Source: Deltaproteobacteria bacterium (GTDB taxonomy: Bacteria > Myxococcota_A > UBA796 > UBA2385). Taken from it: a DNA stretch of 64,000 nt. Position numbers and translations under genes: made by a program. Below the pieces are notes generated by a model. The model searched no databases. It had not been told where the DNA came from and saw only the letters and a program-made list of their open reading frames with translations. This document shows positions 6,986 through 16,900 of this stretch, piece by piece; the stretch's first letter is position 1, and every line of letters begins with the position of its first letter. The DNA lies in NCBI GenBank assembly GCA_018401435.1, contig JAGYJW010000012.1, positions 94,284-158,283 of the forward strand, written 5' to 3'.

Positions 6986-9667
6986 ATGGCCCTCATCGAC
7001 TCTCTGCCCAAGCTCTACGATCCCCAGTCTGCATCGGACCGCATCTATGCCGAATGGGAGGCCGCGGGCTTGTTCTCGCCGGATCCTGCGGCCCCGGGCG
7101 AGCCCTATAGCATCGTCATCCCGCCCCCCAATGTGACGGGCTCCCTGCACATGGGCCACGCGCTCAACAACACGCTGCAGGACGTGCTGATCCGCTACAA
7201 GCGCATGGACGGCTACAACACCCTGTGGGTCCCCGGTCTGGACCACGCCGGCATCGCGACCCAGTGGGTGGTGGAGCGCCAGCTGCGCGAACAGGGGCTC
7301 GACCGCCGCGAGATGGGCCGCGAGGCCTTCCTTCAGCGGGTGTGGGACTGGAAGGCCGAATCCGGCGGCACCATCGTGGACCAGCTGCGCAAGCTGGGGG
7401 TGAGCTGCGACTGGAAGCGCGAGCGCTTCACCCTGGACGAGGGCCTGTCCAGAGCCGTGACCGAGGTCTTCGTCCGCTACCACGAGGAGGGCCTGATTCA
7501 CCGGGCCGAGCGCCTGATCAACTGGGACCCGGTGGGCCTCACCGCCCTCTCAGACCTGGAGGTGGAGAACGAGGAGGGCCACGAGGCCGAGCTGTGGAGC
7601 TTCGCCTACCCGCTCAGCCCGTCTGCCCGGGCCAGGCTCGCCGGCCAGGACCACCCCGACGAGATCGTGGTGGCCACCACCCGCCCCGAGACCATGCTGG
7701 GCGATACCGCGGTGGCGGTGCACCCCGATGATCCCCGCTACCAGGCGCTCATCGGCTGCACGGTCCAGCACCCCTTCTTGGACCGGCAGATCCCCATCAT
7801 CGCCGACGCCCAGCTCGTGGACCCCGCCTTTGGCACCGGCGCGGTCAAGATCACGCCCGCCCACGACTTCAACGACTTCGAGATGGGCAAGCGCCACGAC
7901 CTGCCGATGATCAACATCCTCAACCTCGACGCCACCCTCAACGGGGTCTGCGGCGAATTCGCTGGCATGGACCGCTACGAGGCCCGCAAGGCGGTGAAGG
8001 CGCGCATCGCCGAACTCGGCCTGGATCGCGGCAGCAAGGCCCACGTCATGGCCCTGCCCCGCAGCCAGCGCTCGGGCTCGCCGGTCGAGCCCATGCTCTC
8101 CACCCAGTGGTTCCTGAAGATGAAGTCCCTGGCCGCGCCTTCGATTGCGGCCGTCGAAAATGGCTTCACCCGCTTCGTTCCCAAGGGCTGGGAGAACACC
8201 TACTTCGCATGGATGCGCGATGTGAAGGACTGGTGCATCAGCCGGCAGCTCTGGTGGGGGCACCGCATCCCGGCCTGGTATGACGGCGAGGGCAACACCT
8301 ATGTGGGCCGCAGCGAGGCCGAGGTGCGCCAGCGCCACGAGCTGCCCGACGACCTGGTCCTGCAGCAGGACGAGGACGTGTTGGACACCTGGTTCAGCTC
8401 GGCCCTGTGGCCCTACTCCACCCTGGGCTGGCCCGACAAGACGCCCGATCTGGCGCGCTATTACCCCACCAGCGTGCTGATCACGGGCTTTGACATCATC
8501 TTCTTCTGGGTGGCCCGCATGCTCTTCAGCGGCATCCACCACATGGGCGCGGTGCCCTTCCAGGATGTCTACATCCACGCCCTGGTCCGGGACGAATCCG
8601 GACAGAAAATGTCCAAGACGAAGGGCAATGTGGTCGATCCGCTCGAGATCATCGACCTGCACGGGGCGGACGCCTTCCGCTTCACCCTGGTGGCCATGGC
8701 CGCGCAGGGGCGGGACATCCTGTGGAATCCCGCCCGTGCCGAGGGCTATGTCAAGTTCCAGAACAAGATCTGGCAGGCCTTCCGTTTCACGATGATGCAC
8801 CTGGAGCACTACGATCCCGCCGCGCCGCGCAGCCACAGCGCCTATGACCAGTGGATCCTCGCCCGGCTGGGAGAGGCCACCCGCCGGGTGCGCAAGGCCC
8901 TGGACGAGTACCGCTTCAATGACGTGGCCAACGAGATCTACAGCTTCACCTGGGATGAGCTGTGCGACTGGTACCTGGAGCTGTCCAAGGGCACGCTCTA
9001 TGGCGACGGCGACGGCGCTTCGGTCGAGGCCGCCAAGCAGGGGGCCCGCCACACCCTGTGGAGGGTCTTTCACGCCCTGGTGCGCCTGGCCCACCCCATC
9101 ATGCCCTTCTTGACCGAGGAGATCTGGCGGGCCCTGCCCCACACCGAGGGCACCGTGATGGTCCAGGCCTTCCCCAAGGCCGCGGAATTCCCCGACGACC
9201 CCGCCGCGTTGGCCGAGGTCGCCGCCTTGCAGGAGGCCATCACCGCCGTGCGCCGCATCCGCGCCGAGATGGACATCGCCCCCAAGGTGCCGATGAAGGC
9301 CAGCATCCCCGATGCCGGGCTCTTCGGCCTGCTGGATCGCCACGCCAAGGCCTTCTCCGACCTCGCCGGGGTGACGGAGCGACGGGCCGGCGGCCGGGAT
9401 GGCATCTGCGCCACCGCCGTGGTCCGCGGCAAGGACCTCTTCCTGCCCCTGGAAGGCGTCATTGACATCGACGCCGAAAAAGAGCGCCTGGGCCGTGAAA
9501 TCGGCAAGTCTGACAAGGATATCGTCGCGCTGGAGCGGCGCCTGAACCCGGGCTTCCGGGCCAAGGCCCCCGCCGATGTGGTCGCCGACTTCGACGCCAA
9601 GCTGGTGGCCGCCCGCGAGCGCAAGGAGCGGCTGGTGGAGGCCCTCGGGCTCTTCGCCCAGGGCTGA
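6986..9667 (+). CDS. valS: Valyl-tRNA synthetase
   Basis: At 893 residues this is a full-length class Ia synthetase that charges tRNA-Val in the cytoplasm. PPPNVTGSLHMGH (residues ~46-58) carries the HIGH-type signature and KMSKT (from Lys541) is the KMSKS loop. An editing domain lies between them. The HLE helical anticodon-binding region and a C-terminal coiled coil (from ~residue 830) follow, as in ValS and not IleS. The chosen ATG at 6986 gives the usual ValS N-terminus; an upstream in-frame start at 6875 would add 37 unrelated residues. A strong terminator follows. Confidence 0.97.
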   Translation: MALIDSLPKLYDPQSASDRIYAEWEAAGLFSPDPAAPGEPYSIVIPPPNVTGSLHMGHALNNTLQDVLIRYKRMDGYNTLWVPGLDHAGIATQWVVERQLREQGLDRREMGREAFLQRVWDWKAESGGTIVDQLRKLGVSCDWKRERFTLDEGLSRAVTEVFVRYHEEGLIHRAERLINWDPVGLTALSDLEVENEEGHEAELWSFAYPLSPSARARLAGQDHPDEIVVATTRPETMLGDTAVAVHPDDPRYQALIGCTVQHPFLDRQIPIIADAQLVDPAFGTGAVKITPAHDFNDFEMGKRHDLPMINILNLDATLNGVCGEFAGMDRYEARKAVKARIAELGLDRGSKAHVMALPRSQRSGSPVEPMLSTQWFLKMKSLAAPSIAAVENGFTRFVPKGWENTYFAWMRDVKDWCISRQLWWGHRIPAWYDGEGNTYVGRSEAEVRQRHELPDDLVLQQDEDVLDTWFSSALWPYSTLGWPDKTPDLARYYPTSVLITGFDIIFFWVARMLFSGIHHMGAVPFQDVYIHALVRDESGQKMSKTKGNVVDPLEIIDLHGADAFRFTLVAMAAQGRDILWNPARAEGYVKFQNKIWQAFRFTMMHLEHYDPAAPRSHSAYDQWILARLGEATRRVRKALDEYRFNDVANEIYSFTWDELCDWYLELSKGTLYGDGDGASVEAAKQGARHTLWRVFHALVRLAHPIMPFLTEEIWRALPHTEGTVMVQAFPKAAEFPDDPAALAEVAALQEAITAVRRIRAEMDIAPKVPMKASIPDAGLFGLLDRHAKAFSDLAGVTERRAGGRDGICATAVVRGKDLFLPLEGVIDIDAEKERLGREIGKSDKDIVALERRLNPGFRAKAPADVVADFDAKLVAARERKERLVEALGLFAQG

Positions 9668-9696
9668 GGACGCCGCTTTCCAAGCCCCGACGCAAA

Positions 9697-9727
9697 GCGG
9701 CCCCCCAGGCATCTCCTGGGGGGCCGC
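9697..9727. terminator. Perfect 13-bp stem hairpin between valS and the acyl-CoA dehydrogenase gene
   Basis: GCGGCCCCCCAGG and its exact reverse complement flank the loop CATCT, midway between two convergent stop codons. No T-run follows on either side, but position and stability fit a shared bidirectional terminator. Confidence 0.8.
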
Positions 9728-9751
9728 GCTGCCGTCCTTCGTGCCTGGGGC

Positions 9752-10942
9752 TCAGTCCTGCTGGGGCTCGGCCGGGGGCTCAAAGGACGAGATGCCCGTG
9801 ATCCAGCGCCCCAGGATGAGGTTGTGGATGTCGTGGGTGCCCTCGTAGGTGTAGACGCTCTCGAGGTTGGCCATGTGGCGCATGATCGGGTATTCGTCAA
9901 GAATGCCGTTCGCGCCGTGGATTTCGCGCGACATCCGCGCGATCTGCAGGGCGATGTCCACGTTGTTCATCTTGGCCAGGGAGATCTGCTCGGGCTTGAT
10001 GGTGCCGGCGTCCTTCATCTGGCCCAGGTGCAGGGCCAGCAGCTGGCCCTTGGTGATCTCGCGCAGCATCCAGGCCAGCTTGTTCTGCACCAGCTGGAAG
10101 GACGCGATGGGGCGGCCGAACTGGATGCGGGACAGGGCGTAGTCCCGAGCCGACTGGAAGCAGGCCATGGCCGCGCCCAAGGCACCCCAGGAGATGCCGA
10201 AGCGGGCGTTGTTCAGGCAGGAGAAGGGCCCGCGCAGGCCGCGCACCTCGGGCAGCAGGCGGTCCTTGGGGATGCGGCAGTCTGCGAAGACCAGCTCGCT
10301 GGTGACGCTGGCCTTGAGCGAGTGCTTGTTCTTCATGATGGGGGCGGTGAAGCCGGGATCGTCCTTTTCGACGATGAAGCCTCGAATCACGCCGTCCAGC
10401 TTGGCCCAGACCACCGCGACATCGGCGATGGAGCCGTTGGTGATCCACATCTTGGCGCCGTTGAGCACGTAGTGGCTGCCGTCATCGACCGCCTTGGTGA
10501 TCATGCCGCCGGGGTTGCTGCCAAAGTCCGGTTCGGTCAGGCCGAAGCAGCCGATCAGCCTGGCTGCGGCCATGCCCGGCAGGTACTTGTTCTTCTGTTC
10601 TTCCGAGCCGAATTTCCAGATGGGGAACATCGCCAGGGAGCCCTGGACGCTGACGAAGCTGCGCACGCCCGAATCGCCGCGCTCCAGCTCCTGGCAGGCC
10701 AGGCCATAGGCGACATTCGACATGCCCGCGCAGCCGTAGCCGTGCAGGTTCATGCCCAGCAGGCCCATCTCGCCGATCTGGGGGACCAGGTCCATGGGGA
10801 AGGTGCCGGCACGGCAGTGCTCCTCGATGACGGGGATGACCTGGTCATCCACCCAGCCTCGGACGAGATCCCGCACCATGCGCTCGTCTTCGCTGAGGTG
10901 TGAGTCAATGTTGTAGAGGTCGACGCCTTCGAAGCGGGCCAT
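9752..10942 (-). CDS. gcdH: Acyl-CoA dehydrogenase, glutaryl-CoA dehydrogenase type
   Basis: The 396-residue protein has the whole FAD acyl-CoA dehydrogenase fold: the FAD/substrate motif GCFGLTEPDFGSNP, KMWITNG, an Arg-rich FGRPIASFQ region, and the C-terminal YEGTHDIH with the catalytic Glu near residue 367. GANGI followed by EYP..RH..NLE is characteristic of GcdH, which oxidises and decarboxylates glutaryl-CoA to crotonyl-CoA in lysine and tryptophan breakdown. A closely related short-branched-chain enzyme cannot be excluded. No pathway genes are adjacent, and it is separated from the next gene on its strand by ~100 bp. Confidence 0.85.
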   Translation of the reverse strand: MARFEGVDLYNIDSHLSEDERMVRDLVRGWVDDQVIPVIEEHCRAGTFPMDLVPQIGEMGLLGMNLHGYGCAGMSNVAYGLACQELERGDSGVRSFVSVQGSLAMFPIWKFGSEEQKNKYLPGMAAARLIGCFGLTEPDFGSNPGGMITKAVDDGSHYVLNGAKMWITNGSIADVAVVWAKLDGVIRGFIVEKDDPGFTAPIMKNKHSLKASVTSELVFADCRIPKDRLLPEVRGLRGPFSCLNNARFGISWGALGAAMACFQSARDYALSRIQFGRPIASFQLVQNKLAWMLREITKGQLLALHLGQMKDAGTIKPEQISLAKMNNVDIALQIARMSREIHGANGILDEYPIMRHMANLESVYTYEGTHDIHNLILGRWITGISSFEPPAEPQQD

Positions 10943-11040
10943 GGTCTCTCCCAGTCGGAACGGTCCGTCCTTCTAGCCGACCCGACCCCGCCGGGCGACC
11001 CAGGCGACCGCTCCGGGCCCACAGCGGGCCTTCTGGGCGG

Positions 11041-12591
11041 TCAGCCGGCGAATTCCAGGGCCATCAGGTCCCAGGCCATCTCGACGGGGGCCTGATCGTC
11101 GGTGAGCACCCGGGCGTCCTCCCAGCCCGGCACCGGGCCCACGATCTTCTTGCGCAGGGCCTTCTTGATGCGGCCCAGGCCCCGGGCGTCGCCCACGGCC
11201 TCGATGTGGTCCGCGCCGGTGGTGATGGGCTTCTCGCGCTTGAGCGCGATGATGACGTCGTTGGACTGGGTGGCATCCAGCAGGAGCACCGTGGGAAAGA
11301 CCTGCTTCATCGTGTGGAAGATCATCGCGGCCAGGTCGCGGCTCACGCCGCGCACGCTGGCCACATTGACGGCCAGCACAGCGTCTTCCTCCATATGGTC
11401 CCGCACCAGCTCGAAGAACTCGACGGTGACCAGGTGAAAGGGGATGTAGGGCTGCCGGTAGGCGTCCATCATCACCAGGTCGTACTTCTTGTCGCTCATC
11501 TGCAAGAAGGTGCGGCCGTCCATGACGATGGGGTGGATGCGCGGGTCGGCATTGTCGAAGTACTTCAGGCCCACCTCGACCACCTCGCGGTCGATCTCGA
11601 CCCCGTCCACCTCGGCGTCGGGGAAGGCCTCCAGCATCTGCCGGGCGATGGTCCCACCGGCCAGGCCGATGATCAGCGCGTCGTCCAGGGTCTCGGGCTG
11701 GTCCAACCACAGGGGGGTCGAGGCCATATAGGTCCAGACGCCGCGGATGTCGTAGTCGTCTCGGGGGCACTTGACCGAGTGAACGCCCACGCCTTCGTTC
11801 AGGTAGAGGTGAACGGCGTTCTTGCAGTCGCCATAGGGCTCTTCGACCACCTGGATGAAGTGGTAGAGGCTCTCCCCCTCCCAGAGCAGGCCCGGCATCG
11901 GCCGCACCTGGGTGTCGGGCACCAGCACCAGGGCCAGCAGGGCCACCGGGGCCGCCAGCCGCGCCTTGCCCTTGAGCACGGCCAGCAGGCTCACCGCCAG
12001 GAAGAGGCCACCCACCGCCAGGAAGGTCTTGCGCACCCCCAAGACGGGCACCAGCACCAGGGCCGGCAGAAAGGACCCGACGATGCTGCCAAAGGTGCTC
12101 AGGGCATAGAGGCGGCCGGCGGCCTGGCCGGCGTGTTCGACATCTTCGACCGCCAGGCGCACCGCCCAGGGGCTCACCATGCCCATCAAGGTGACCGGGA
12201 TGGCCATCAGCGCCATCGACCCCAGCAGCCCGCCCACCAGGCTGGCGATGGCGACCATGGGCTCGGCCAGCTCCTCGCCATAGACCAGCGGACGCAGCGC
12301 CGCGCTGGCGATCTTGAGGATGGGCTGGGCCAGGATGGGGATGGCCAGCACAAAGACAGAGGCGACGGCGGTCACCTTGCCCAGGGCCTGGATGCTGGGG
12401 TGCTTGTCGGCTGTGCGGCCCCCCAGCCAGTAGCCCAGGCTGAGGCAGCCCATCAGCGACCCGATCAGGGCCGTCGTGACCAGCAGCGAGGTGCCGAAAT
12501 AGGGCGCGAGCAGGCGCAGGCCGGTCATCTCGACGGCCATCACCGACATGCCGCTGGTGACGACGACGAGCTGGAGCAGGCGTCGGTTCAT
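11041..12591 (-). CDS. Membrane-fused spermidine-synthase-like protein
   Basis: The first ~235 residues form about seven hydrophobic segments (MFS-like half) and the last ~280 form a spermidine-synthase-type Rossmann domain. Signatures are LIIGLAGGTIARQML (SAM/decarboxy-SAM loop), DGVEIDREVV (acidic residue binding the nucleoside) and YDLVMMDAY. Such fused proteins are common in deltaproteobacteria and related phyla. Whether they make polyamines is uncertain, since the substrate-binding residues vary, so no symbol is given. The HEAT-repeat gene lies 43 bp upstream on the same strand and is probably in the same transcript. Confidence 0.85.
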   Translation of the reverse strand: MNRRLLQLVVVTSGMSVMAVEMTGLRLLAPYFGTSLLVTTALIGSLMGCLSLGYWLGGRTADKHPSIQALGKVTAVASVFVLAIPILAQPILKIASAALRPLVYGEELAEPMVAIASLVGGLLGSMALMAIPVTLMGMVSPWAVRLAVEDVEHAGQAAGRLYALSTFGSIVGSFLPALVLVPVLGVRKTFLAVGGLFLAVSLLAVLKGKARLAAPVALLALVLVPDTQVRPMPGLLWEGESLYHFIQVVEEPYGDCKNAVHLYLNEGVGVHSVKCPRDDYDIRGVWTYMASTPLWLDQPETLDDALIIGLAGGTIARQMLEAFPDAEVDGVEIDREVVEVGLKYFDNADPRIHPIVMDGRTFLQMSDKKYDLVMMDAYRQPYIPFHLVTVEFFELVRDHMEEDAVLAVNVASVRGVSRDLAAMIFHTMKQVFPTVLLLDATQSNDVIIALKREKPITTGADHIEAVGDARGLGRIKKALRKKIVGPVPGWEDARVLTDDQAPVEMAWDLMALEFAG

Positions 12592-12634
12592 GGGAGGGGT
12601 CGCCAGGGGAGGGGAGGGGAGGAGTCGGCCGGCA

Positions 12635-13024
12635 TCAGCGGCGGCGGATGCCGAAGGCGGCCAGGGTCTCGCGGGCGGCGCGGCGCACGCTGACGTCCAT
12701 GTCGTCGGCGCGGGCCATCAGGTCGTCGGCCGCGTCCCGGGCCCGCAGGTCTTCGATCGCGCGGCAGGCCTCGGCCCGCACCTTGGGGCTGGGATCCTGC
12801 AGGGCCGCCACCACCAGCGGCACCGCCCGGCTGTCTTCAGAGAAGCCCATCAGCTGCACCGCCAGAAAGCGCAGATCTTCGTCTGCGACGCTGTTCTGGT
12901 AGAGCTCCTCCAGATCGGGCAGGGCCTCTCCCCGATCAAAGAGCACCGCGTCATAGGCGGCGTCGGAGCGGTGGGGATCCTCATCCTTGAGGGCGGCGAA
13001 GAGGTCGGCGTAGCGGGGTCGCAT
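12635..13024 (-). CDS. HEAT-repeat protein
   Basis: This short protein (129 residues) is built of helical pairs. Residues ~50-125 carry two to three HEAT/PBS-lyase-like repeats (VPLVVAALQDPSPKVRAEAC; DLMARADDMDVSVRRAARET). Such proteins act as small protein-binding scaffolds; the partner is unknown. It has no signal peptide. Its ATG faces surE across a 118-bp divergent intergenic region, and it is probably transcribed with the downstream fused spermidine-synthase-like gene. Confidence 0.75.
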   Translation of the reverse strand: MRPRYADLFAALKDEDPHRSDAAYDAVLFDRGEALPDLEELYQNSVADEDLRFLAVQLMGFSEDSRAVPLVVAALQDPSPKVRAEACRAIEDLRARDAADDLMARADDMDVSVRRAARETLAAFGIRRR

Positions 13025-13142
13025 GGCTGCCTGCAGGACCGGGGTGTTCGAAGGTCCGCAGCATAACGCCGGGATGCCGGGTGGGGCGCCTCAATCCCCA
13101 GGACCCGGGTTAGGCCGGCCCTCCCCTCTGCCCCAAGCTGCC

Positions 13143-13910
13143 ATGCACATCCTGGTCACCAACGACGACGGCTTCGAGGCGCCCGGCCTCATCGCCTTGG
13201 CCAACCACCTCGACCGCCTGGGCCAGGTGGTCCGCGTGGCGCCCGCCACCGAACAATCCGCCCGAAGCCACGCCCTCACCATGAACGAGCCCCTCCGGGT
13301 GCATGGCCAGGGCCCGGGTCGCTTCGCCGTCAACGGCACGCCGGCCGACTGTGTCTACATCGGCCTGCACCACCTCTGCGACCGTCGCCCGGATGTGGTG
13401 GTCTCGGGCATCAACCGCGGCACCAACCTGGGCGGAGATGTGCACTACTCGGGCACGGTCGCCGCCGCCCGCGAGGCCGCCTTGGCGGGGGTGCCGGCCC
13501 TCGCGGTCAGCCTGGACACGCCATCGGGCCGCCGCGACCGCGACCGCAATTGGGATAGCGCCGCCCTTCTGGCGGTTCATGTGGTGCAGATGATGCTGGC
13601 CAACAAGCTGCCCGCCGGCGCCTTGCTCAACCTCAACGTGCCCGATGTGCCCGCCGACCAGCTCAGCCGCCTGCATGTCACCCGGCTGGGGCGCCGCGAG
13701 TATGCGCCACGGGTGCAGGTCAACCGCGACCCGCGCGGCCGTGAGTACTACTGGATCGGCGGAGACCACGTCGGCTTCTGCGACGAGGAGGGCACCGACG
13801 GCTACTGGTTCTCGCGGGGGCACCCCACCTTGAGCCCCCTCAGCACCGACTCGACCGCCTTGGACCTGGTGGACGCCGTGGGCCGCTGGAAGGCCAGGCC
13901 CACGAGCTGA
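13143..13910 (+). CDS. surE: 5'/3'-nucleotidase SurE
   Basis: The 255-residue protein begins MHILVTNDDG, the SurE metal site with the Asp-Asp pair at residues 8-9. It continues with APATEQSA (SurE Ser/Asn loop) and VVSGINRGTNLGGDVHYSGTV, which carries the conserved Asn of the active site. SurE is a cytoplasmic, metal-dependent phosphatase of nucleoside monophosphates linked to stress survival. The upstream in-frame extension to 13023 is non-conserved, so ATG 13143 is preferred. It ends only 18 bp from the convergent RND fusion gene. Confidence 0.95.
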   Translation: MHILVTNDDGFEAPGLIALANHLDRLGQVVRVAPATEQSARSHALTMNEPLRVHGQGPGRFAVNGTPADCVYIGLHHLCDRRPDVVVSGINRGTNLGGDVHYSGTVAAAREAALAGVPALAVSLDTPSGRRDRDRNWDSAALLAVHVVQMMLANKLPAGALLNLNVPDVPADQLSRLHVTRLGRREYAPRVQVNRDPRGREYYWIGGDHVGFCDEEGTDGYWFSRGHPTLSPLSTDSTALDLVDAVGRWKARPTS

Positions 13911-13928
13911 CGCACCGCGGGCTCGGCC

Positions 13929-16900
13929 TCAATAGGCGCCCATGGCCACCCGCAGGTCCACCGCGGCGAGGTCGCGGTTCATGCGCTCGCTCACATTGGA
14001 GAGCTTGGCGGCAAAGAGCGCCAGGCGTGCATCTTCGACCTCCAGCCAGGTCGCGCTGCCAGCGCCCAGGGAGCTGTCGGCCAGGCGCAGGTTCTCCTCT
14101 GCGAGGCGCACCTCCAGCTCGGTCGCGGCCAGGGCCTGCTGGGCCCGGTTGAGGCGCTCCCAGGCGTTGTGCACGTCAATGGCGCTGTCCCGGCGAGCCT
14201 TCTCGAGCATGATGTCGCTCTGGCGAACCCGGCTGCGCAGCTCTTTGGCCTGGGCCAGGCGCATGCCGCCATTCCACAGATTCCAGTTGGCCCCGAAGAC
14301 CAGCATCCACAGGGTCGGGTCCTCCTGAAAGCCCATGTTCTGGGTGTAGGACCAGGTGAAGCGCGCGTCGAAGGTGGGCAGCCACTCGGCCTTCTTGCCA
14401 TTGAGGTAATAGCGGGCCACCTGGGCGCGCTCCTGCATGGCGACGATGTCGGGGCGATCGCTGCGGCCCTCGTCCAGGGCCTGGTCCACCGATGCCGGCA
14501 CGGCGGGCGGGGCCGGCATCACCAGCTCCACCTCGCCGCTGAGCCCGGTGAGCTGCCCAAAGCTGCGGGCGGCGGCGCCGGCGGCCTCCTGGGCGCTGGC
14601 CAGGTCGCGCTGGCTCTGGCTGACGGCCAGCTGGGCCTGGATCAAGGCGCGCGGGGGCAACAAGCCCGCCTCGACCTGCCGCTGGGCCAGGGTCTGGTGG
14701 GAATTCGCGCTCTGCAGGGCCTGGGAGGACAGCTCCACCCGCTGCCGGGCGGTGGCCAGGGCGTAATAGGCCCGGGTGACGCCGGCGCGCACCTGCTGGT
14801 TGGCCCGCTGCTCGTCGGCGTTGGCCGCCCGGGCCTGGGCATAGGCCCCCTTGAGCAGCGGCAGGCTGCTGCCGTTGAAGAGGGGCTGAACAATATTGAA
14901 ATTGCCGGCCCATGCGGTCTTCTGCTGAATCACGATGGGCTCGGCCGCCGGCGTGCTGCTGGCGCCTTCGGCCACGCCGTCGCGGATCTCCTGCGCGGCG
15001 TCGCGGTATCCAGCGGCCACCGCTGTGGCAGCCGGCTCTCCGGGGTGCAGCACCTCGAAGCTGGTGGCCAGGCCGTCGAGCAGGTCGGCCTGCCCCAGGG
15101 CCGCGTCATTGGCCGCGCTGCTGAAGTCCCCAAAGGACGAGGGGTCCAAGGAGATCTCGTACTGGTTGATGGTGTAGGTGGCACCGGCCGAGACCTTGGG
15201 CAACACCAGGGCCCAGGCCTGCCCCTTCAAGCTCTCGGCCTGCACGGTGGACTCGTGGCTGAGGGCGAGATCGAGGTTGTTGACCCCGGCGGCGCGCCAG
15301 GCCTGCTCCAAGGTGACCACCTCGGCGTGGCCGCGGGCCGGCAGCAAGGCCAGGAGCAGGGCGGCCGTGCCTGCGGTGGCTGCGGCGGCGGCCTTGCCCC
15401 GGCCGGTGATGCGGGCGGTGAGCTCACCCAGGTCGTCAAAGACGCTGTAGAGCGTGGGCACCATCAGCAGGGTGAGCACCGTGGCAAAGCCGAGGCCGAA
15501 GATGACTGCGACGGCCATCGGCCCCCAGAACTCGCTGGACCCGCCGCCAATCAGGATCTTGAAGTTGCGGAAGTCGATGGAGATGCCCAGCGCCATGGGC
15601 ACCAGCCCCAGCACCGTCGTGATGGCGGTGAGCATCACCGGGCGGAAACGGGTCACGCCGGCGCGCAGCAGGGCCTCGCGCCGGACGACCCCCTGCTCTC
15701 GAAGCTGCTCGACATAGTCCAAGAGCACGATGGCGTTGTTGACCACCACCCCGGCCAGGGAGATCACCCCAAGGCCCGTCATGATCACGCCGAAGGCCGT
15801 GCCGGTGAGCACCAGGCCCCACAGCACGCCCACCAGGCTCAACAGCACCGATGCCATGATGATGATCGGCAGGCGGAAGTTGTTGAATTGGGCCACCAGC
15901 ACGACCATGATCAAGGCGCAGGCGATGGCGAAGGCCCGCCCCAGGAAGGCCTGGGCGCTGGCTTGTTCGTCGTTGGCACCCCCCAGGCGCAGGTCAAAGC
16001 CCGCGGGGATCTCGCCCTGCTCCTTCATCTCCTTGATCAGCCCGACAACGGCGCCCCGGACTTCGTTCTCGTTGAAGCCCTCGGCGATGTCGCCCGAGAT
16101 GGTGACCACCAGGTCCTGGTCCACATGGCGAATGGCGCCCGAGCCGCCCACCAGCTCGTAGCCGGCGACCGCGGTGAGGGGCACCTGGAAGGTGTCAGGC
16201 GAGGTGTCCAGCCGGCCGGGGATGCGCAGCCCCAGGATGTCCTGCAGGCTCTCGCGGTAGCGGGGGTCCAACTCCACCATGATGTCGTATTCGTCGGTGC
16301 CATCGCGCAGGGTGGTGGCCTTGCTGCCGGCGACCGCGGTGCGCACGGTGCTGGCCACCTGCGCAGTGCTGGCACCCACGCGCTTGGCGGCGCCCCGGTC
16401 GATGCGCAGGCGCATCTCGGGCCGGCCCACCCGGTAGTCGTCGGAGATGTCGGCCACGCCGGGCAGGGCCGCGATGCGGCGCCGCACGATCAGGGCCAGC
16501 TCTCCGACCGCGTTGAAGTCCTCGCCCGACACCTCCACGGCGATGGGTGCGCCCACCGGCGGTCCCATGCGCTCCTTCTCCACCTCCACCTCGGCGCCGG
16601 GGATGGTGGCCACGGCCCGCCGGATGCGGTCGATGGTCAGCTCCGTGCTCTCCACCCGGGACCTCTCTCCGTCGTTGGCGTCGTTCTTGTGGGGCAGGAA
16701 GTCCACGGTGATGCTGGCGGCATTGGCCTGGGCCTGGGCGCTGGACATGGGGTCGCCCCCGCCGCCCACGCCGGTCTCGACGCTGTAGACGTCCACATTC
16801 TCTTGATCGTGCAGGACGCTCTCGATGCGCCGCACCACGCTGTCGGTCTGCTCCAGGTTGGTGCCGTCGGGGGTGCGCACCGAGATGGTGGCGCGGTTGG

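Noticed and set aside
10900..12693. A 597-codon plus-strand frame rich in His and Gln
   Set aside because: It is antisense to the spermidine-synthase-like gene, whose motifs and membrane segments are clear on the minus strand.
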